DNA of 64,000 nt from Morinoia aosen (taxonomy: Eukaryota; Arthropoda; Malacostraca; Amphipoda; Talitridae), in assembly GCA_030386875.1 (NCBI GenBank), contig CM059559.1:62634392-62698391 (forward strand), written 5' to 3'. Position numbers and translations under genes: made by a program. The notes under the pieces are model-generated. The model was not told the origin of the DNA and did not search any database. It was given only the letters and a program-made list of their open reading frames with translations. Each line of letters starts with the position of its first letter. The first letter of the stretch is position 1. This document shows, piece after piece, positions 33,201 through 45,113 of this stretch.

Positions 33201-35571
33201 ATATTCACCTATTCATATTCATGATCACGCTGTCAACTGTTGCCAGCCAAAGCTACCGGAAATACGGCGCCTCACTGTCTGGCGTATGTAGCGCCTTGAT
33301 AGAGTTCAATGCCTGCATGGTACTTGCAGCCTTGAGTCAATGCAACAAAAAATAAGCTGCAAAAACTACTCACTCGTACTGCACGCGCTGCAGCTCAACT
33401 GCACATGAAATTATGCTGCTCTGCACACTCTGCTTCCTATTACTTGTTACTCTTAACTTTTTACCAAACAACCACGCGTTGTTAATTAATGGGCATCTAT
33501 CGCCTCTCATTATCACTCTCGGATAGTACTTCTGTTCGCCAGCACAATGACAACCGTAATCTACAATGCTAAACTCTGACCGTCATGGTATCAATGGTAT
33601 TATTTCCACCACATGAAATTATTATGAACTAGAATCAGAGTCCCATCGAAAATCAACGGTAACAGCTTCTCTTAAAGCTTATTCACTTAATTGTCTGCGC
33701 GAATTAATTCAAATACTATTTCTCAATACTATTCACTCGATCTCGCTGGTAAATTTACCTGGTAACTTTAAACCATTTTACCAGATATATCCACAGACTT
33801 GTCGGTATCTTTTACCAAGCGCTGCAACGCTCTCTGGGTTACCTCTACCTGGGTTTACCTTTTTATCCTCTCACGGACATTCACTCTGCCGCGGTTTTAC
33901 CTCTACCTGGGTTTACCTTTTTACGTACACTAGACGATGTATCATCAGAACATCCACTATTCGTCACTTCACTTGGAAGAGTATCCTTACTTCTTCCTAC
34001 TTCAATATATATTTAATTCTCGAAATCACATTGCATTTCTCAGTACATATTTCATCACTATTACATCATTTCAATGCATTGTACTACATTGCATTTCTCA
34101 GTACATATTACATCACTATTACATAATTTTTTAACTAATTCCTGTCATCTTAGTACAGCGAATTGTTCTTTCAATAACTGATCCTTTGATCAGTAGTACT
34201 TCCTCGAAATCATAATGCAATGATTCTCTTGCAAACAATTTTCATCTTACCCTCTAACTGCTTGAACGTTGAGTTTTACAAAGGTCTTCAGCATTACCTT
34301 TGGGCAAATTGGAACGCACCTTCCCCTGCAACATCCTATCAGACGCAACCAGCAAAAAAACTCAGGTAATGACCTACATGTTGCACAGGCTACAAAAGGC
34401 ATTTAAGGAAACATATATCTCTTTTGCCAATATATCCACGCAAGAAAAATAACCGTGGTAGTCATTGTACTCGTTACAGGAGCGCTGGTCACTGAAATTT
34501 CAGTCATAGTTACGTTACTAGTTTGGTGTTTAGGTATTACACAAATAACATCACTGCTCAACTGAGCTTAAAGATTGTTCAAACGCAAATTTATACAACA
34601 GTTACTAAATCAATACAAATTTAGTTAATTCACTTATAACAACACTCCAAGAAAATAGCGCCACTCACTTAAAAAAACAGCTCTCATAACATCTTAAAAA
34701 CAGCTCATGTCTAGGGGTTATTGAACACACTGCTTGCTCTCTGCAAGTACAGCCTATGTTTGACCTTGACGCCTGCACGCACTGTGGCATCTGCGACGGC
34801 TATTGCAAAAAAAAACTGCCTGACAAAAACTCTACCACTGCTGCTGCACGCTGTCTCTCTCACGCGCAATGAATATCTAGGCTGCAACGGGACTGTAACA
34901 ATTATAACAAGTTTTTGTTGCTGCGTTACCTATCTTAAATTGTATGTTTAGTTGTCGTTGTCGAACGATGTCGCGGTCTCTGCAGTCGTTGGAAGAGATG
35001 CACCGTTACTGCTTCGTCCGTAGCACGAAAATAACGCAGCTGTAGTCGGCTGAACCACCTCGTAGATGTAGTTTAAGGTCTGTAGCCGCCCTTTTCGTAG
35101 ATCTCTGAAACTCTCTATAGACGCTGTCCTTATTCTCGGTTTCGTGTAGCTCTGACTGTCTCTTCAGAGCCTCTTCTTAGTAGTTATGATTCTTGTCACC
35201 AGACGATCTTCACGGTAGTTCTCTTAATTTCTCTGTAGTTATCAGTTATCTTCTCCGCCGTGTTGATATGCTGCAGTCGCTGGGTCTTCTTCTCAAACTT
35301 CTGTAGGTTTCTCGTCGAATACTATATCTTCTTCACTTCCTTAAAACCTCCTTATTTTCTGTTACACACGGAGTCGCAAATTCACCACAAACTGTGCCAC
35401 CAATATACAGGCAGACAGAGGTTAGAGATACGCTGGTTACGTGCGATGTTTACTGGTAGGGATGTTAACAGGACGGGGATGCGAACCAAATGCGCAGGCC
35501 CTAAAGAGCTCACCGCTTATAAGATCTCTGAGGCGCACGGGGGAAGAGGGGCGTGGATGGCGCTTGGCGCA
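30276..35571 (-). mobile_element. LTR element without pol genes (LARD-like)
   Basis: Direct terminal repeats of 161 bp (30,276-30,436) and 169 bp (35,403-35,571) bracket 5 kb with no gag, protease, RT or integrase frame. Read on the minus strand, the LTR starts TGCGCC and ends CCTGTATAT. The 5' LTR is followed at once by TGGTGGCACAGTTTGTGG, a plausible primer-binding site. The 3' LTR is preceded by GGGTGAGGGGGGAGG, a polypurine tract. The LTRs differ by small indels (for example 8 bp near 35,475) and about 10% substitutions. The flanks give only an imperfect duplication (ACAGC/CGAGC). The element sits in the RT gene of the LINE. The PBS has not been matched to a tRNA. Confidence 0.6.
30437..35402. 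other. Non-coding interior of the LTR element
   Basis: There is no recognisable ORF on either strand. Small direct repeats are visible: TACCTCTACCTGGGTTTACC at 33,841 and 33,897; TTGCATTTCTCAGTACATAT at 34,041 and 34,092; and ATTCATGA/TATTCAC words at 33,170-33,225. A GC-richer island with CGCGCG words lies at 31,830-32,080. The strongly AT-rich remainder shows nothing further. Confidence 0.5.
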
Positions 35572-36224
35572 CGAGCACCATGGATTCGTCTGATAATTAA
35601 TACATCAATAGTAACCAATACGTTTCCAAACCAATGAAAACACTCCATTATTAGACCGTTGCACAAAAGTGGTGACCTAAATACAGCATCAAACTACAGG
35701 CCCATCAGTCTTTTGCCAGTCCTGTCCAAACTATTGGAGAAAGTGGTGACAAATCAACTGTCATTTCACCTGGACGAGTCAAATTTACTCCACCAAAATC
35801 AATATGCCTATAGAAGAAATACTAGCACTCAAGACGCTCTGCTCAATATATCTGAAAAAATATACAGTGACATCGATCAAAAGAATGTAGCACTCTTGCT
35901 ACTACTCGATCTCTCTAAGGCGTTCGATAGCGTCCAACATGAAAGACTTCTACGTAAAATACTGAACTTGGGAATAGACACGCAATGGTTTGAAAGTTAC
36001 TTGTCAAATCGATCTCATGCAGTCCGCATAGAAAACAAATTGTCCCCATTCATTCAAAACAATTTTGGTGTTCCCCAAGGATCCATTCTTGGTCCGCTAC
36101 TGTTTTCTATTTTCATTAATGATTTCCCTCCAATGCCTTCTAACACACGAATCTCAATGTATGCAGATGATGTTCAAATTGCAATAACAAGTTCTGTATC
36201 GGAAATACCACAGACGCAAATTAA
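35572..36224 (+). pseudogene. LINE reverse transcriptase, catalytic core
   Basis: The frame resumes after the LTR insert with IINTSIVTNTFPNQ, a stop at 35,635-35,637 where Trp is usual, then IRPLHKSGDLN and NYRPISLLPVLSKLLEK. It continues through QYAYRRNTSTQDALL, LLLLDLSKAFDSVQHERLL (catalytic Asp), GVPQGSILGPLLFSIFIND and MYADDVQIAI (catalytic YADD). All core blocks of a LINE RT are intact in this piece. It breaks off at EIPQTQI where the family-1 element is inserted. Confidence 0.85.
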
Positions 36225-38207
36225 GGGGAATATCTCGAGATCTAGCCTTTTTTCGTCCGATTCGTTTGAAAATTGGCCAGTATATGTCTTTTGCGAAAGT
36301 AAACCTTTTTTACTCCTGTCATTTTTTCGATTTAGGCCTTATTTTTTTTTTGACGAAAAATGTGTTTTTTGGTATATTTTTATTGATATTTCAGATTGCT
36401 ACTCCTTCAGTTTTGATGCCAGAACAAAAACCAAGACAGTTTTAGAACCCTTGGAACATTTCTAACAAACTAAAATTCGTTTTTTTTTTTTCAAATTAAA
36501 ATTTTTTCTATTTTTTCAAAATTTTTTGAAATTTCAAAAACCAGCAACAATTTTTTGGGTTTAGAGCTATTTATTTCTTCAAAAAGTTCGAATTTGAAAA
36601 AAGCCGAATTTCAGTTTGTTAGAAATGTTCTAAGGATTCTAAAACTGCCTTTAAATTTGTTCTAGCATCAAAACTCGAGAAGTAGCGTTTTGAATGGTAA
36701 AAAAGGAAAATTTTTCACTACATCCCAAAAACGAACTGTGTCTATTGAATTTGAATATAACGAAAATTTTTTGTACATGAATGCAGTTTCGATGATCTAT
36801 TTCGATGTACGAAAAATGAGCAGCATTTTTCTTGTGAATTTCAAGTAAAGATCTAAAAAATATCGTACTTATGAGTAAATAAAAATAATACATTTTATTT
36901 CAGTAATCACCATGATCAGACTTTATCAATTTTTTCCGTCCGATTTGATTCAAAATATGCTAGTATATGTATTTCGTGAAAGGAAACCTTTTTTACTCGT
37001 GTCCCTTTTTCGATTTATCCCTTAGTTTTTATTTATATTAACGAAAAAAGAGTATTTCGGTATATTTTTTTGGATATTTCAAAACGAGACTCGACATCGA
37101 GTTTCGATATTAGAACAAAACCAAAACCAGTTTTAGAATCCTTGAAACATTTCTAACAAACTCAAATTGGCTTTTTTTCCAATTTGAAAAGTTTCAAAAT
37201 TTTGTCAATTTTTTTCCAAATTTCTAAACCCAAATTTTTTTGGGGTTCAGAGCTATTTATGTTTTCAAAGAATTCGAATTTGAAAAGAATCCGAATTTGA
37301 GTTCGTTAGAAATGTTCCAAGGATTCTAAAACTGTCTTTGGATTTGTTCTAGCATCAAAACTCGAGGACGAGTTCCGTTTTGAATGTAAAAATGTCAACT
37401 TTTCACTTGAGCTCAAAAACAAACTATGTCTATTGAATTTGAATATAATGAAAATTTGTGTACATGAATGCAGTTTCCATGTTCTATTTCGATGTACGAA
37501 CAATGAGCAGCATTTTCCTTGTGAATTTCAAGTAAACATATAAGAAATATCATACTTATGAGTAAATAAAAATAATACATTTTATTTCAGTAATCACCAT
37601 GATCAGACTTTATCAATTTTTTCCGGCCGATTTGTTTGAAAATTGGCCAGTATATGTCTTTTGTGAAAGTAAACCTTCTTTACTCGTGTTATTTTCTCGA
37701 TTTAGGCCTTATTATTTTTTTTTTGACGAAAAATGTGGTTTTTGATATAGTTTTATTGATATTTCAGATTGAAACTCCTCCTTCAGTTTTGATGCTAGAA
37801 CAAAAACAAAGGCAGTTTTAGAATCCTTGGAACATTTCTAACAAACTAAATTTCGGCTTTTTTTCAAATTCAAATTTATTCTATTTTTTTCAAAATTGGG
37901 CCTCAAATTCATAATTTTCTGTCCCCTTTTCACCCCCCTGAGGGGGGTTTTAGTGTCCGTAGGGCCATAAAATTTCATGGCACAATAACCCATCCCCTAA
38001 GGATCCTTTTTCAACAAAAAAAATTGGGCCTGGAATTCATCATTTTCGGTCCCCTTTACACCCCCCTGGGGGGGGGGGGGTTCTAGTGTCCGTAGGGCCA
38101 TAAAATTTCATGGCACATTAACCCATCCCTTAAGGAGCCTTTTTCAACAAAAAAAAATTTTCAGTGGGGGGAGCCGCCGGGGCCCAATTTGGCTCAAGAT
38201 ATTCCCC
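36225..38207 (+). mobile_element. Family-1 TTAA element, copy 3 (long)
   Basis: A 1983-bp copy flanked by TTAA at 36,221-36,224 and 38,208-38,211. Termini are GGGGAATATCTCGAG and CAAGATATTCCCC. The first 8-10 bases differ from the other copies but match each other. It is longer because the inner inverted block and its flank (TAATCACCATGATCAGACTT at 36,903 and 37,590) occur twice. Two C-run/G-run units lie at about 37,920-38,150. Removing it joins QTQI to KAETLLTSLKSWYD in the RT frame. Confidence 0.85.
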
Positions 38208-38211
38208 TTAA

Positions 38212-38983
38212 AGCCGAAACTTTACTGACTAGCCTGAAATCATGGTACGACCCAAATGGTCTCAAATTAAATGCTAATAAAACACAATGCATTATTTTTG
38301 GATCCAAAGATGCAATCAAAAAAACTTCAGATCTTACTCTTGCAGTTGGAAATGATAAAATTAATGCATAAGAAAAAGTTAAAAATCTAGGTATCTGGTT
38401 CGATAGAAATATGTCCTTCAAATCTCACGTTGAGACTACTTGCAACAAAATCTACGGAACTTTAATGTTTTTTCATCGTATAAAAATTATGCTAGACGAA
38501 AAATCCAGATTATTAGCCATTCAATCCCTTGTGTTATCGCGCATTGACTACTGCAGCCTAGTATGGGGAGACTTACCTCAATACCTTCAAAGGGACTTAC
38601 AAAAATGCATGAATTTTGCAGCCAAGGTGGTATGCAACGGTAATTTCAAAAGAAGTGATCACATAACCCCTCTCCTCAATAAACTCGGCTGGATCCCTAT
38701 CCAAGAAAGGCTCCTCATGCAGAAGGCCCAATACGTATTCTCCTCGTTATATCTTCCTCAGAGCAATGCTGAGATAGTGCGTTTCCATCCACCCACTGTA
38801 ACCAATCAAAAACCGAACAGAAACAATAATGTCTTAGTCAACTATCGTTCATCTCACTTAGGGCAGAAGGCTCTGTCCATATCAGGCGCCTTACTGTGGA
38901 ACAAACTTCCCCTGAGTATTAAAGTCCCTCAAAGACCGAGAGAATTTAAAGCCAAAATAACTCGTCATCTTGTGTCTCAATAA
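38212..38983 (+). pseudogene. LINE reverse transcriptase, C-terminal region
   Basis: The frame continues with SWYDPNGLKLNANKTQCIIF, a TAA at 38,369-38,371, NLGIWFDRNMSFKSHVE, SLVLSRIDYCSLVWGDLP and the SGALLWNKLPLSIK, REFKAKI end typical of CR1/Jockey-like elements. This is the thumb and C-terminal domain after the palm. The protein ends at a TAA at 38,981-38,983. Confidence 0.8.
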
Positions 38984-38985
38984 TA

Positions 38986-40730
38986 ATCCTTAGTTACAGA
39001 ACATACTGAATGAGTACTGACGAAACTCATTTACCTGGTATCTCCATTGCTGAACAATCTCCCTCGCTCATTGTTTTATAATTCAAGACATCGAACAACA
39101 GTTTTGAAGTATGCGTAGGTATTATGATTTGACCGCCTATACGTTGTCATTTGCGGACATGCTTACTTGTATATGTGTGTACGTATACAGGTGTATGTGC
39201 GCATATGGGTGTGTATATGTGCACGTACAACTGCGTGCACTAGAGTAGATGAACCAGTCGAAGGTGCATTTTATGTCATTCCTCTCCGTTTCTGTGCAAG
39301 CATCAAACTAGACCGTTATGGTACCTATGTGTGTGTGTGTTGATCAATTACAGACATTCTGCACCATATTACAAAGATAATGTATTTTTTCTAATATGAA
39401 ATTGTAAAGCATCCATGTAAAAAAAATAAATTCGTTGTGTGATCATCCATTTATACTGCAGTAATATACTTATTCGGCTTATAGTTATATGCTTATAATA
39501 ATGTGATACCTATGTTTGTTTATCAATTGACGACAATTTGCGCCATATTTCAAAGATAATGTGATTTTTTTTCTAATATGAAACCTTTATAGGACATTAA
39601 TGTTTTCTTTCTTATTCACGTACCACAATCGTTTTCATGTTTCTGACTTGAGTAGACTGTTTTGTGCCACTATTTTTAGGACGAAATTTTATAAAATTCA
39701 TGCTATAATAAAAGATATTTTCTCCGTTTCCCTCGATTGGAATTCTGGTTTATACTGACTAGTTTACGCTGATATTTGCGCACATGCTTACTTGTGTAAA
39801 TGTGTACGTGTCCACGCTATGCGTATGAAACTCTGTAGAATGCGTATGTATTGCCTCGATGCACAGAAATGCATTTGTGTATGCTTACGAGTTAGGTGTA
39901 AGTATGTGCGTGGGTATATGTGTGCATGTGTATGTGTAAATATTTACATGTATACGTGCACATATGTGTGTACTAGACTGACAACTAGCATTTTACTAGA
40001 GATAATGGTCTTTTTTCTGTGCACTCTCAACTTGTAACATTACCTAACTCGTCATATCTTTAGTATTGTAAAGCATTCATGTAAAAACTATACATTTGTT
40101 GTGCGATCATCCTTTTATATTGAAATAAAATGCTTGTTAACTAATGACCGTTATGTTAAAATTGTTGAATCAGAAATACAAAACCTATAATCTTCTTGGT
40201 CCTCATTCTTATATGTACACATATGTATATGTGTGTGTGTGTGTATGTGTGTGTGTGTATGGATGTATACACACATGCATACGTATATGTACATATGTGT
40301 GTATATGGCTATATATTTATATATATATATTTGTCTTTTTTTCATGCTTCCTTAAAATGACACTTGTGAACATTGACCGAAACAAGCGATTTAATATATT
40401 ATTTCCTGGCGTCAAGAATTGCGAAGTTTTATGTCATGTACATGTAAACTGTCAAAAGTGTTTTCACCCCACAATGAAAATGCATCGTCCATGAAATTGA
40501 GTTATCTCTTACAATTATCATTACATGTATTATCAAATGTAGATTAAGCTAGATTAGGAGTTCATTACCCTCAATCATTTCTTTTCGACTAGTGACACGA
40601 GTTTTTCAATACTCGTGTGTGTGTATCATCTAAGTGTATTAATTTTAAGATATTTTAAAAACCAATGATGGTACTTTTTTACCATCTCTATTGGAAATAA
40701 ACCGTTTTTCTTTCTTTCTTTTTCTTTTCT
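38986..40730. repeat. Repeat-rich tail with duplication and TG microsatellites
   Basis: The block 39,147-39,475 is repeated, diverged, at 39,769-40,130. Shared words include CACATGCTTACTTGT, TTGTAAAGCATCCATGTAAA (second copy ATTC) and GATCATCC. A smaller repeat around AAAGATAATGTGATTTTTT occurs at about 39,371 and 39,551. TG/TATG simple repeats lie at 39,170-39,240, 39,885-39,975 and 40,205-40,330. The stretch ends with GGAAATAAACCG and a CTTT-rich tract at 40,690-40,730. It may be the 3' untranslated region of the LINE, but this is not proven. Confidence 0.5.
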
Positions 40731-41261
40731 ATTCCCGATATTAGGAAGTTTTCGGATTTCGAGAATGACAAATTTAGCATTGTGTACCCTCAAAGTTTTC
40801 TATGAACAAATTTTCTTTCTCAAAAGAAAACATATTACTCGTATTCTACGGCCAACTGAGTCATAAAAATTTCAACTAAGGGTCTAAACTCTAAAGCTTT
40901 ATGACTGTGTTAAAAGATCAAATCAAACAACTGTTCGTGGAAATGTATTATTTGTGAACTTAAAGAGTGTCTACCATGACAAGGTATAACGCAAACTGAA
41001 AATATGCAGCAATATAAATATTTATGACTAACATATTTTGAATATATATTATTAAACACAAAAAGATATGCATAAACTGATTGTAGAAAACTAAATTACA
41101 AATATTTATTTTGTAAAAATATAGTATAGTGGAAACCATTCTATTGTTCATTTAGACAATATGTAGTTAAAAATTAGACAACTACAACAGGTAACAACAC
41201 ACATAATGTAACAGCAATTTCAAATGTGGTTGAACAGAAACTGACAAACTGTAATCATTTG

Positions 41262-42965
41262 TCATGCTTCTCTATCATTATCAGTAAAATCAAAGGACTC
41301 TTGTATACCTTTCTTGATGCTTTGCAGGACTTCGTTCAATTTTGCGTTGCTGGCTTCACGAGAAAGTAATGTTGCTTTTAAGTTATACGCCTGCAATATG
41401 TCATCACCGTTGAAACAAGGAGTCATTTCCATAAATTCTATAACTTTATCTATGTAGGATTCTGCTTCATTCCACGTTGTTTTACCTTGGCATTCATTGT
41501 CAGTAAGGTTGCTTTCGCTACTATCTGGATTCGGCAAGCTTCAATGTTCTCATAATTTTTTGGAGCGGAGTGTATCATCTCGTCTATGTCTTCCATGCGG
41601 AGCGGAGTGTATCATCTCGTCTATGTCTTCCATCCACTTTTCCACATCCTCACGTTCAATATCTGCGATGGCGCCGCTTGATGAAGCTAAGTGAAATGAT
41701 TCATTAATTAACTCTTTATTTCGTGACTTTACAGAATTGTTGTGTTCATGGTATGCTTCATTCATTGACTTGATGCCATGCAACAATTGACGCCATGCAT
41801 TCGAGAGAGTTTCGCATTTCACAGTGTTTCACGCTGACGCTATCGCATACAAAGCGTGTTTGATGGTAAAGCAGCGCTGAAATTCGCCAGGTTGTGTGTC
41901 GCCATGTATCATTTGAAGAATGAAATTTCTCTTGTAGAAGCATTTCAAACTTTGTATTACACCTTGATCCATAGGTTGGATCAGTGCCGTAACATTTGGG
42001 AGAAAATAACATGCGAATATATTGCCATCATCAGAAACCAGTTCCGTTTCCTCTGGATGCGCTGCACAGTTATCTAAAAGAAGCACGCACTGTGCACGAG
42101 GCTTTCCCACTGCTTGCAAATTTTTTTGTACTGCTGGAACGAATTCATCGAAAAACCATTCTTTGAAGATGTATTTGTTCATCCATGCATTAGGTTGTGA
42201 ACGATATGTGACTGGCAAATTATGCGTTCCTTTCAATGCTCTTGGATTTTTTGACTTTCCAATCACTAGAAGTTTTAATTTGTGCTTCCCAGAAGCATTG
42301 GCGCAGGTTAATACCGTAACTCTTTCTTTATTCTTTTTAAATCCAGTTGCTGTTGCTTATTCATTTGCAGCAAGTGTTTTACTAGGTAGGCACTTCCAAT
42401 TGAGCCCTGTCTCGTCGCAGTTATAAATTTGATCGGGCGTAAGTTCATTTTCTTTCATAACATTTTCAAAAGTGTTCTTGAAGACTGTTGCTGTATCTGC
42501 GTCTGCCGATCGCTTTTCCCCAGAAATACTTAGCTGTCGTATGCCATGCCGTTGCTTGAATGATCGCAACCAACCTTGACTAAATGTATTATCCGAAGTT
42601 ATTTTCATTTATTCCTGCAATATCTTAGCTCTAGCAATCAACAATGGGCCTGATACAGGTACACCTTCTTTCCGTTTTTTTGAAAACCAAGCGTACAAAC
42701 ATTTGTCAAAAGTCGCATCTCTTGGTTGGTGTAATGTTTTCCTTCCTAACGTTCTTTTAAATTGGGAATTACCAACGGCAGCCAGAATTTTACTCTCCTT
42801 TTTTTTAATATCACAAATGGTAGATATACCAATTTCATATCGTCTTTTAATTTCTTTATATGACATTCCGTATTTTATGCATTGCAGTACTTGCCGTTTT
42901 TCCACAGGAGTTAATACCTTATATCTTCCTATTGCTCGTTGCTGTTCTTTTCGTTCAGATGCCAT
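41262..42965 (-). pseudogene. Tigger/pogo-type transposase pseudogene
   Basis: The frame starts MASERKEQQRAIGRYKVLTP at 42,965 with a CENP-B-like N-terminal HTH (VEKRQVLQCIKYGMSYKEI). It continues through a second HTH (FDKCLYAWFSKKRKEGVPVS and WLRSFKQRHGI). The DDE core contains YNCDETGLNWK, LLLDNCAAHP and ALIQPMDQGVI, with 34 residues between the second and third Asp. In-frame stops interrupt it at 42,609-42,611, 42,357-42,359 and 41,829-41,831. A 37-bp tandem duplication (41,562-41,635) shifts the frame, which a second small indel later offsets. The C-terminal piece is 41,537-41,262. The usual role is DNA cut-and-paste transposition in the nucleus; this copy is dead. Confidence 0.85.
41562..41635. 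repeat. 37-bp tandem duplication
   Basis: GGAGCGGAGTGTATCATCTC and the following bases repeat exactly with an offset of 37 (41,562 and 41,599). It lies inside the Tigger pseudogene and shifts its frame. Confidence 0.9.
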
Positions 42966-43236
42966 TATGGGTTTCTCGATGAATAAATTATAACTACCTA
43001 TCTATGTATTATCGATGAATCTGTGGTATAAATAAATCATTGAGAAATACATCTAAAGACCAGTTGTACGTTTTAAACGGTATTGTAACTAAGAGTAACA
43101 TGGTAACTTTACAACACGAATTGTTTGTATTACGCACACATACACAGCTATTGCTCATTTACAATCCTGTTGATTAGGTAAAGTTATGAATTTGCCCGGT
43201 TAGCAACAGATGACGCTACCGTCGGTTCGGATTTTA

Positions 43237-43312
43237 GAATTTTCGGGTTTTAGGATGTCGGATTTTACGAGTATTTCGAATTTTGGGATTTCGGATTTTA
43301 GGAGTTCTACTG
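43237..43312 (-). repeat. Tigger terminal repeat, right end
   Basis: On the minus strand the end reads CAGTAGAACTCCTAAAATCC and continues with CGAAAT and CGTAAAATCC words. It is followed outward by TA at 43,313. It lies about 340 bp upstream of the Tigger start codon, as expected. The matching left end was not found next to the 3' end of the gene; a similar end occurs at about 25,086. Confidence 0.6.
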
Positions 43313-43653
43313 TATTAAGAAAAAATTGTCGTAAAAGGTCAAATTCTTGATGTAAAATTCGGAAGTTAGAGCAAACTTTAAACGTTCTTCCCTATTGAAA
43401 ATCGAGGGCGGTGCACCGGTTGAATATGAGTGGAAACATGGACGATTTGAGGTTGGTTTACCGTCTATTTGAGGGTCAAATGTCCAGTCTCCGCGACCAT
43501 ACCGCGCCCTCAATACGCCCATACTGCGACCAACTTTGGTCGGTGAACAGCTTCAAATCAACCTCAACCCAACTCTACATCCAATGAATCGCTCGCTTCG
43601 CAACCTTAATCAACTCCAAATCGCGGGTGGCCACCTCTACGCAATCGCTTAAA

Positions 43654-43737
43654 AAACGCTCCCAACTGCCAGTGTATGACGTCACGAGCATATATACATA
43701 TGGTTGTGACGTCATACACTGGCAGCTGGGAGCGTTT
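43654..43737. repeat. 32-bp near-perfect hairpin with TGACGTCA arms
   Basis: Arms 43,654-43,685 and 43,706-43,737 pair at 31 of 32 bases around a 20-base AT-rich spacer. Each arm contains TATGACGTCAC, which includes the 8-bp palindrome TGACGTCA. Its function is unknown; it may be a small foldback element. Confidence 0.85.
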
Positions 43738-43799
43738 CTTATCCATCGTACAGAGATCAGCTGTGATTCTGATTTTGCTAGGGTGAAGAAGCAACAATA

Positions 43800-45105
43800 T
43801 TAACATACCATGCTAACCGCACACCAATATTAAATATCATATACCCTTATTTTGGATATATGAATCAATTGCGCAACCTTATCCAATGGGTAGATTTCTG
43901 AATGTCAGTCCCCCCCATTTGCAAGAATTTAATTTTTACATTGAAAAGTGCTGTAAAGAGCAATATGTTCATGCATATATAATTTATTGAACGTAAGCAA
44001 ATAAAGTTTTGTCACTTGCAAATGAGTATTACGGAAGGGTATCATGGGTGCCATGGCCCACTCATTGTGGCTGACTTCCTTAATGAATAACTTATGGTTC
44101 CAAATTTAATATGGTACCATACATGCCATTCACTAACAGGCACTAACATTGATGCTTACCAAAATGCCGAAAGGAAAAATTAGATTATAAGTTAGCTTAG
44201 GCAGCCCTAACCACACAGCAAAAACGTTCCAACGGGAGGAATGATGACAATGTTGTGAGTCATTGAATAGTGTTTCTGCTAGCTTGGATGTATATCTTTC
44301 CTTCACAATTTTGTGAAAGACATATTAATTATTTTTCATTTTTGTAGTATTTGCGCAGTATTTTAATGAATAAACCGTTAATCAGCTGTTCTGGACAATA
44401 AAAAAGAAAATAGAAGTACTGTTAAAAATATAGAGAATAATAGTTGAAAAACATTAATATCACTTATCATCAACAATTAAGAATACATATGTATAATACA
44501 TAAAGCTATTATATCAAAAAATTTGTAAGAATTGAAAAAACTTGTATCAATTAGCTAATGAAATAAGAAAATTAAAGAAATAATATTGATGTTTTCTCAA
44601 AATAATGTAATAGTCAGAACTCACATATGTGCGCTGAGATCACACTGCATCACTCAAAAAGCTATCACTATTTCAGTTATTTACACACATTGTAAAATTG
44701 AAAACTTTCAATAAAATACACTTTAAATGAGAAGCCTTCCAAGCAAATACTACTTTTTTTTGTCACCCTTGTAAAACTTTTGTCATGTTGAAAAAAAAAT
44801 CGTTTCACAAATATTTTCCATGTCTTGCTGGATAAACGATATTTATTACTTCATTTACATCAATAATTGGAAAAAATAAATTCTTCAATGCTTCCCACAC
44901 TTGCAATTGTACCAATCGTGTCAGGTCACCATTGTCATCAAAACGTTTAGAACAAGGTTTGTCACGTCTATTATATAATTATTCATGCCCTTCACTGCTA
45001 AGTAACTCGAATATGACGAATGCTTAATATAGATTTCTATGGAACATTAATTCACGAACAACTGAATTATAATGAGTTGTACCACAAATTATGACTACTC
45101 TGTGT
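43800..45105. other. No recognised gene
   Basis: AT-rich sequence without recognisable ORFs or repeats between the hairpin and the hAT-type MITE. Confidence 0.4.
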
Positions 45106-45113
45106 GTTAGGAG

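Larger units (their letters stand above)
27342..38985 (+). mobile_element. Non-LTR retrotransposon with OTU domain (nested)
   Basis: Coding blocks in order are an unrecognised N-terminal region, an OTU-like domain, an AP-type endonuclease, and a reverse transcriptase with C-terminal domain. The element is split by an LTR element (30,276-35,571) and a family-1 copy (36,225-38,207). Without these inserts the body is about 4.4 kb. Several stops and frameshifts make it inactive. The RT reads like the Jockey/CR1 assemblage, but I cannot fix the clade. The 5' limit is the mariner border; part of the leader may lie upstream of it. The 3' end is unclear and may extend to a T/C-rich tract near 40,730. 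Confidence 0.75.

Noticed and set aside
36225-37820. piggyBac element
   Set aside because: The TTAA duplication fits, but the ends begin GGGG rather than the usual CCC and no transposase is present. Kolobok-type mobilisation is at least as likely, so only TTAA element is stated.
39792-40037. Small cysteine-rich gene
   Set aside because: Again TG-repeat coding, and part of a non-coding duplicated block.
40144-40494. Cysteine-rich secreted or toxin-like peptide
   Set aside because: The CVCVCVCVY run comes from a TG/TATG microsatellite, not from a protein family.
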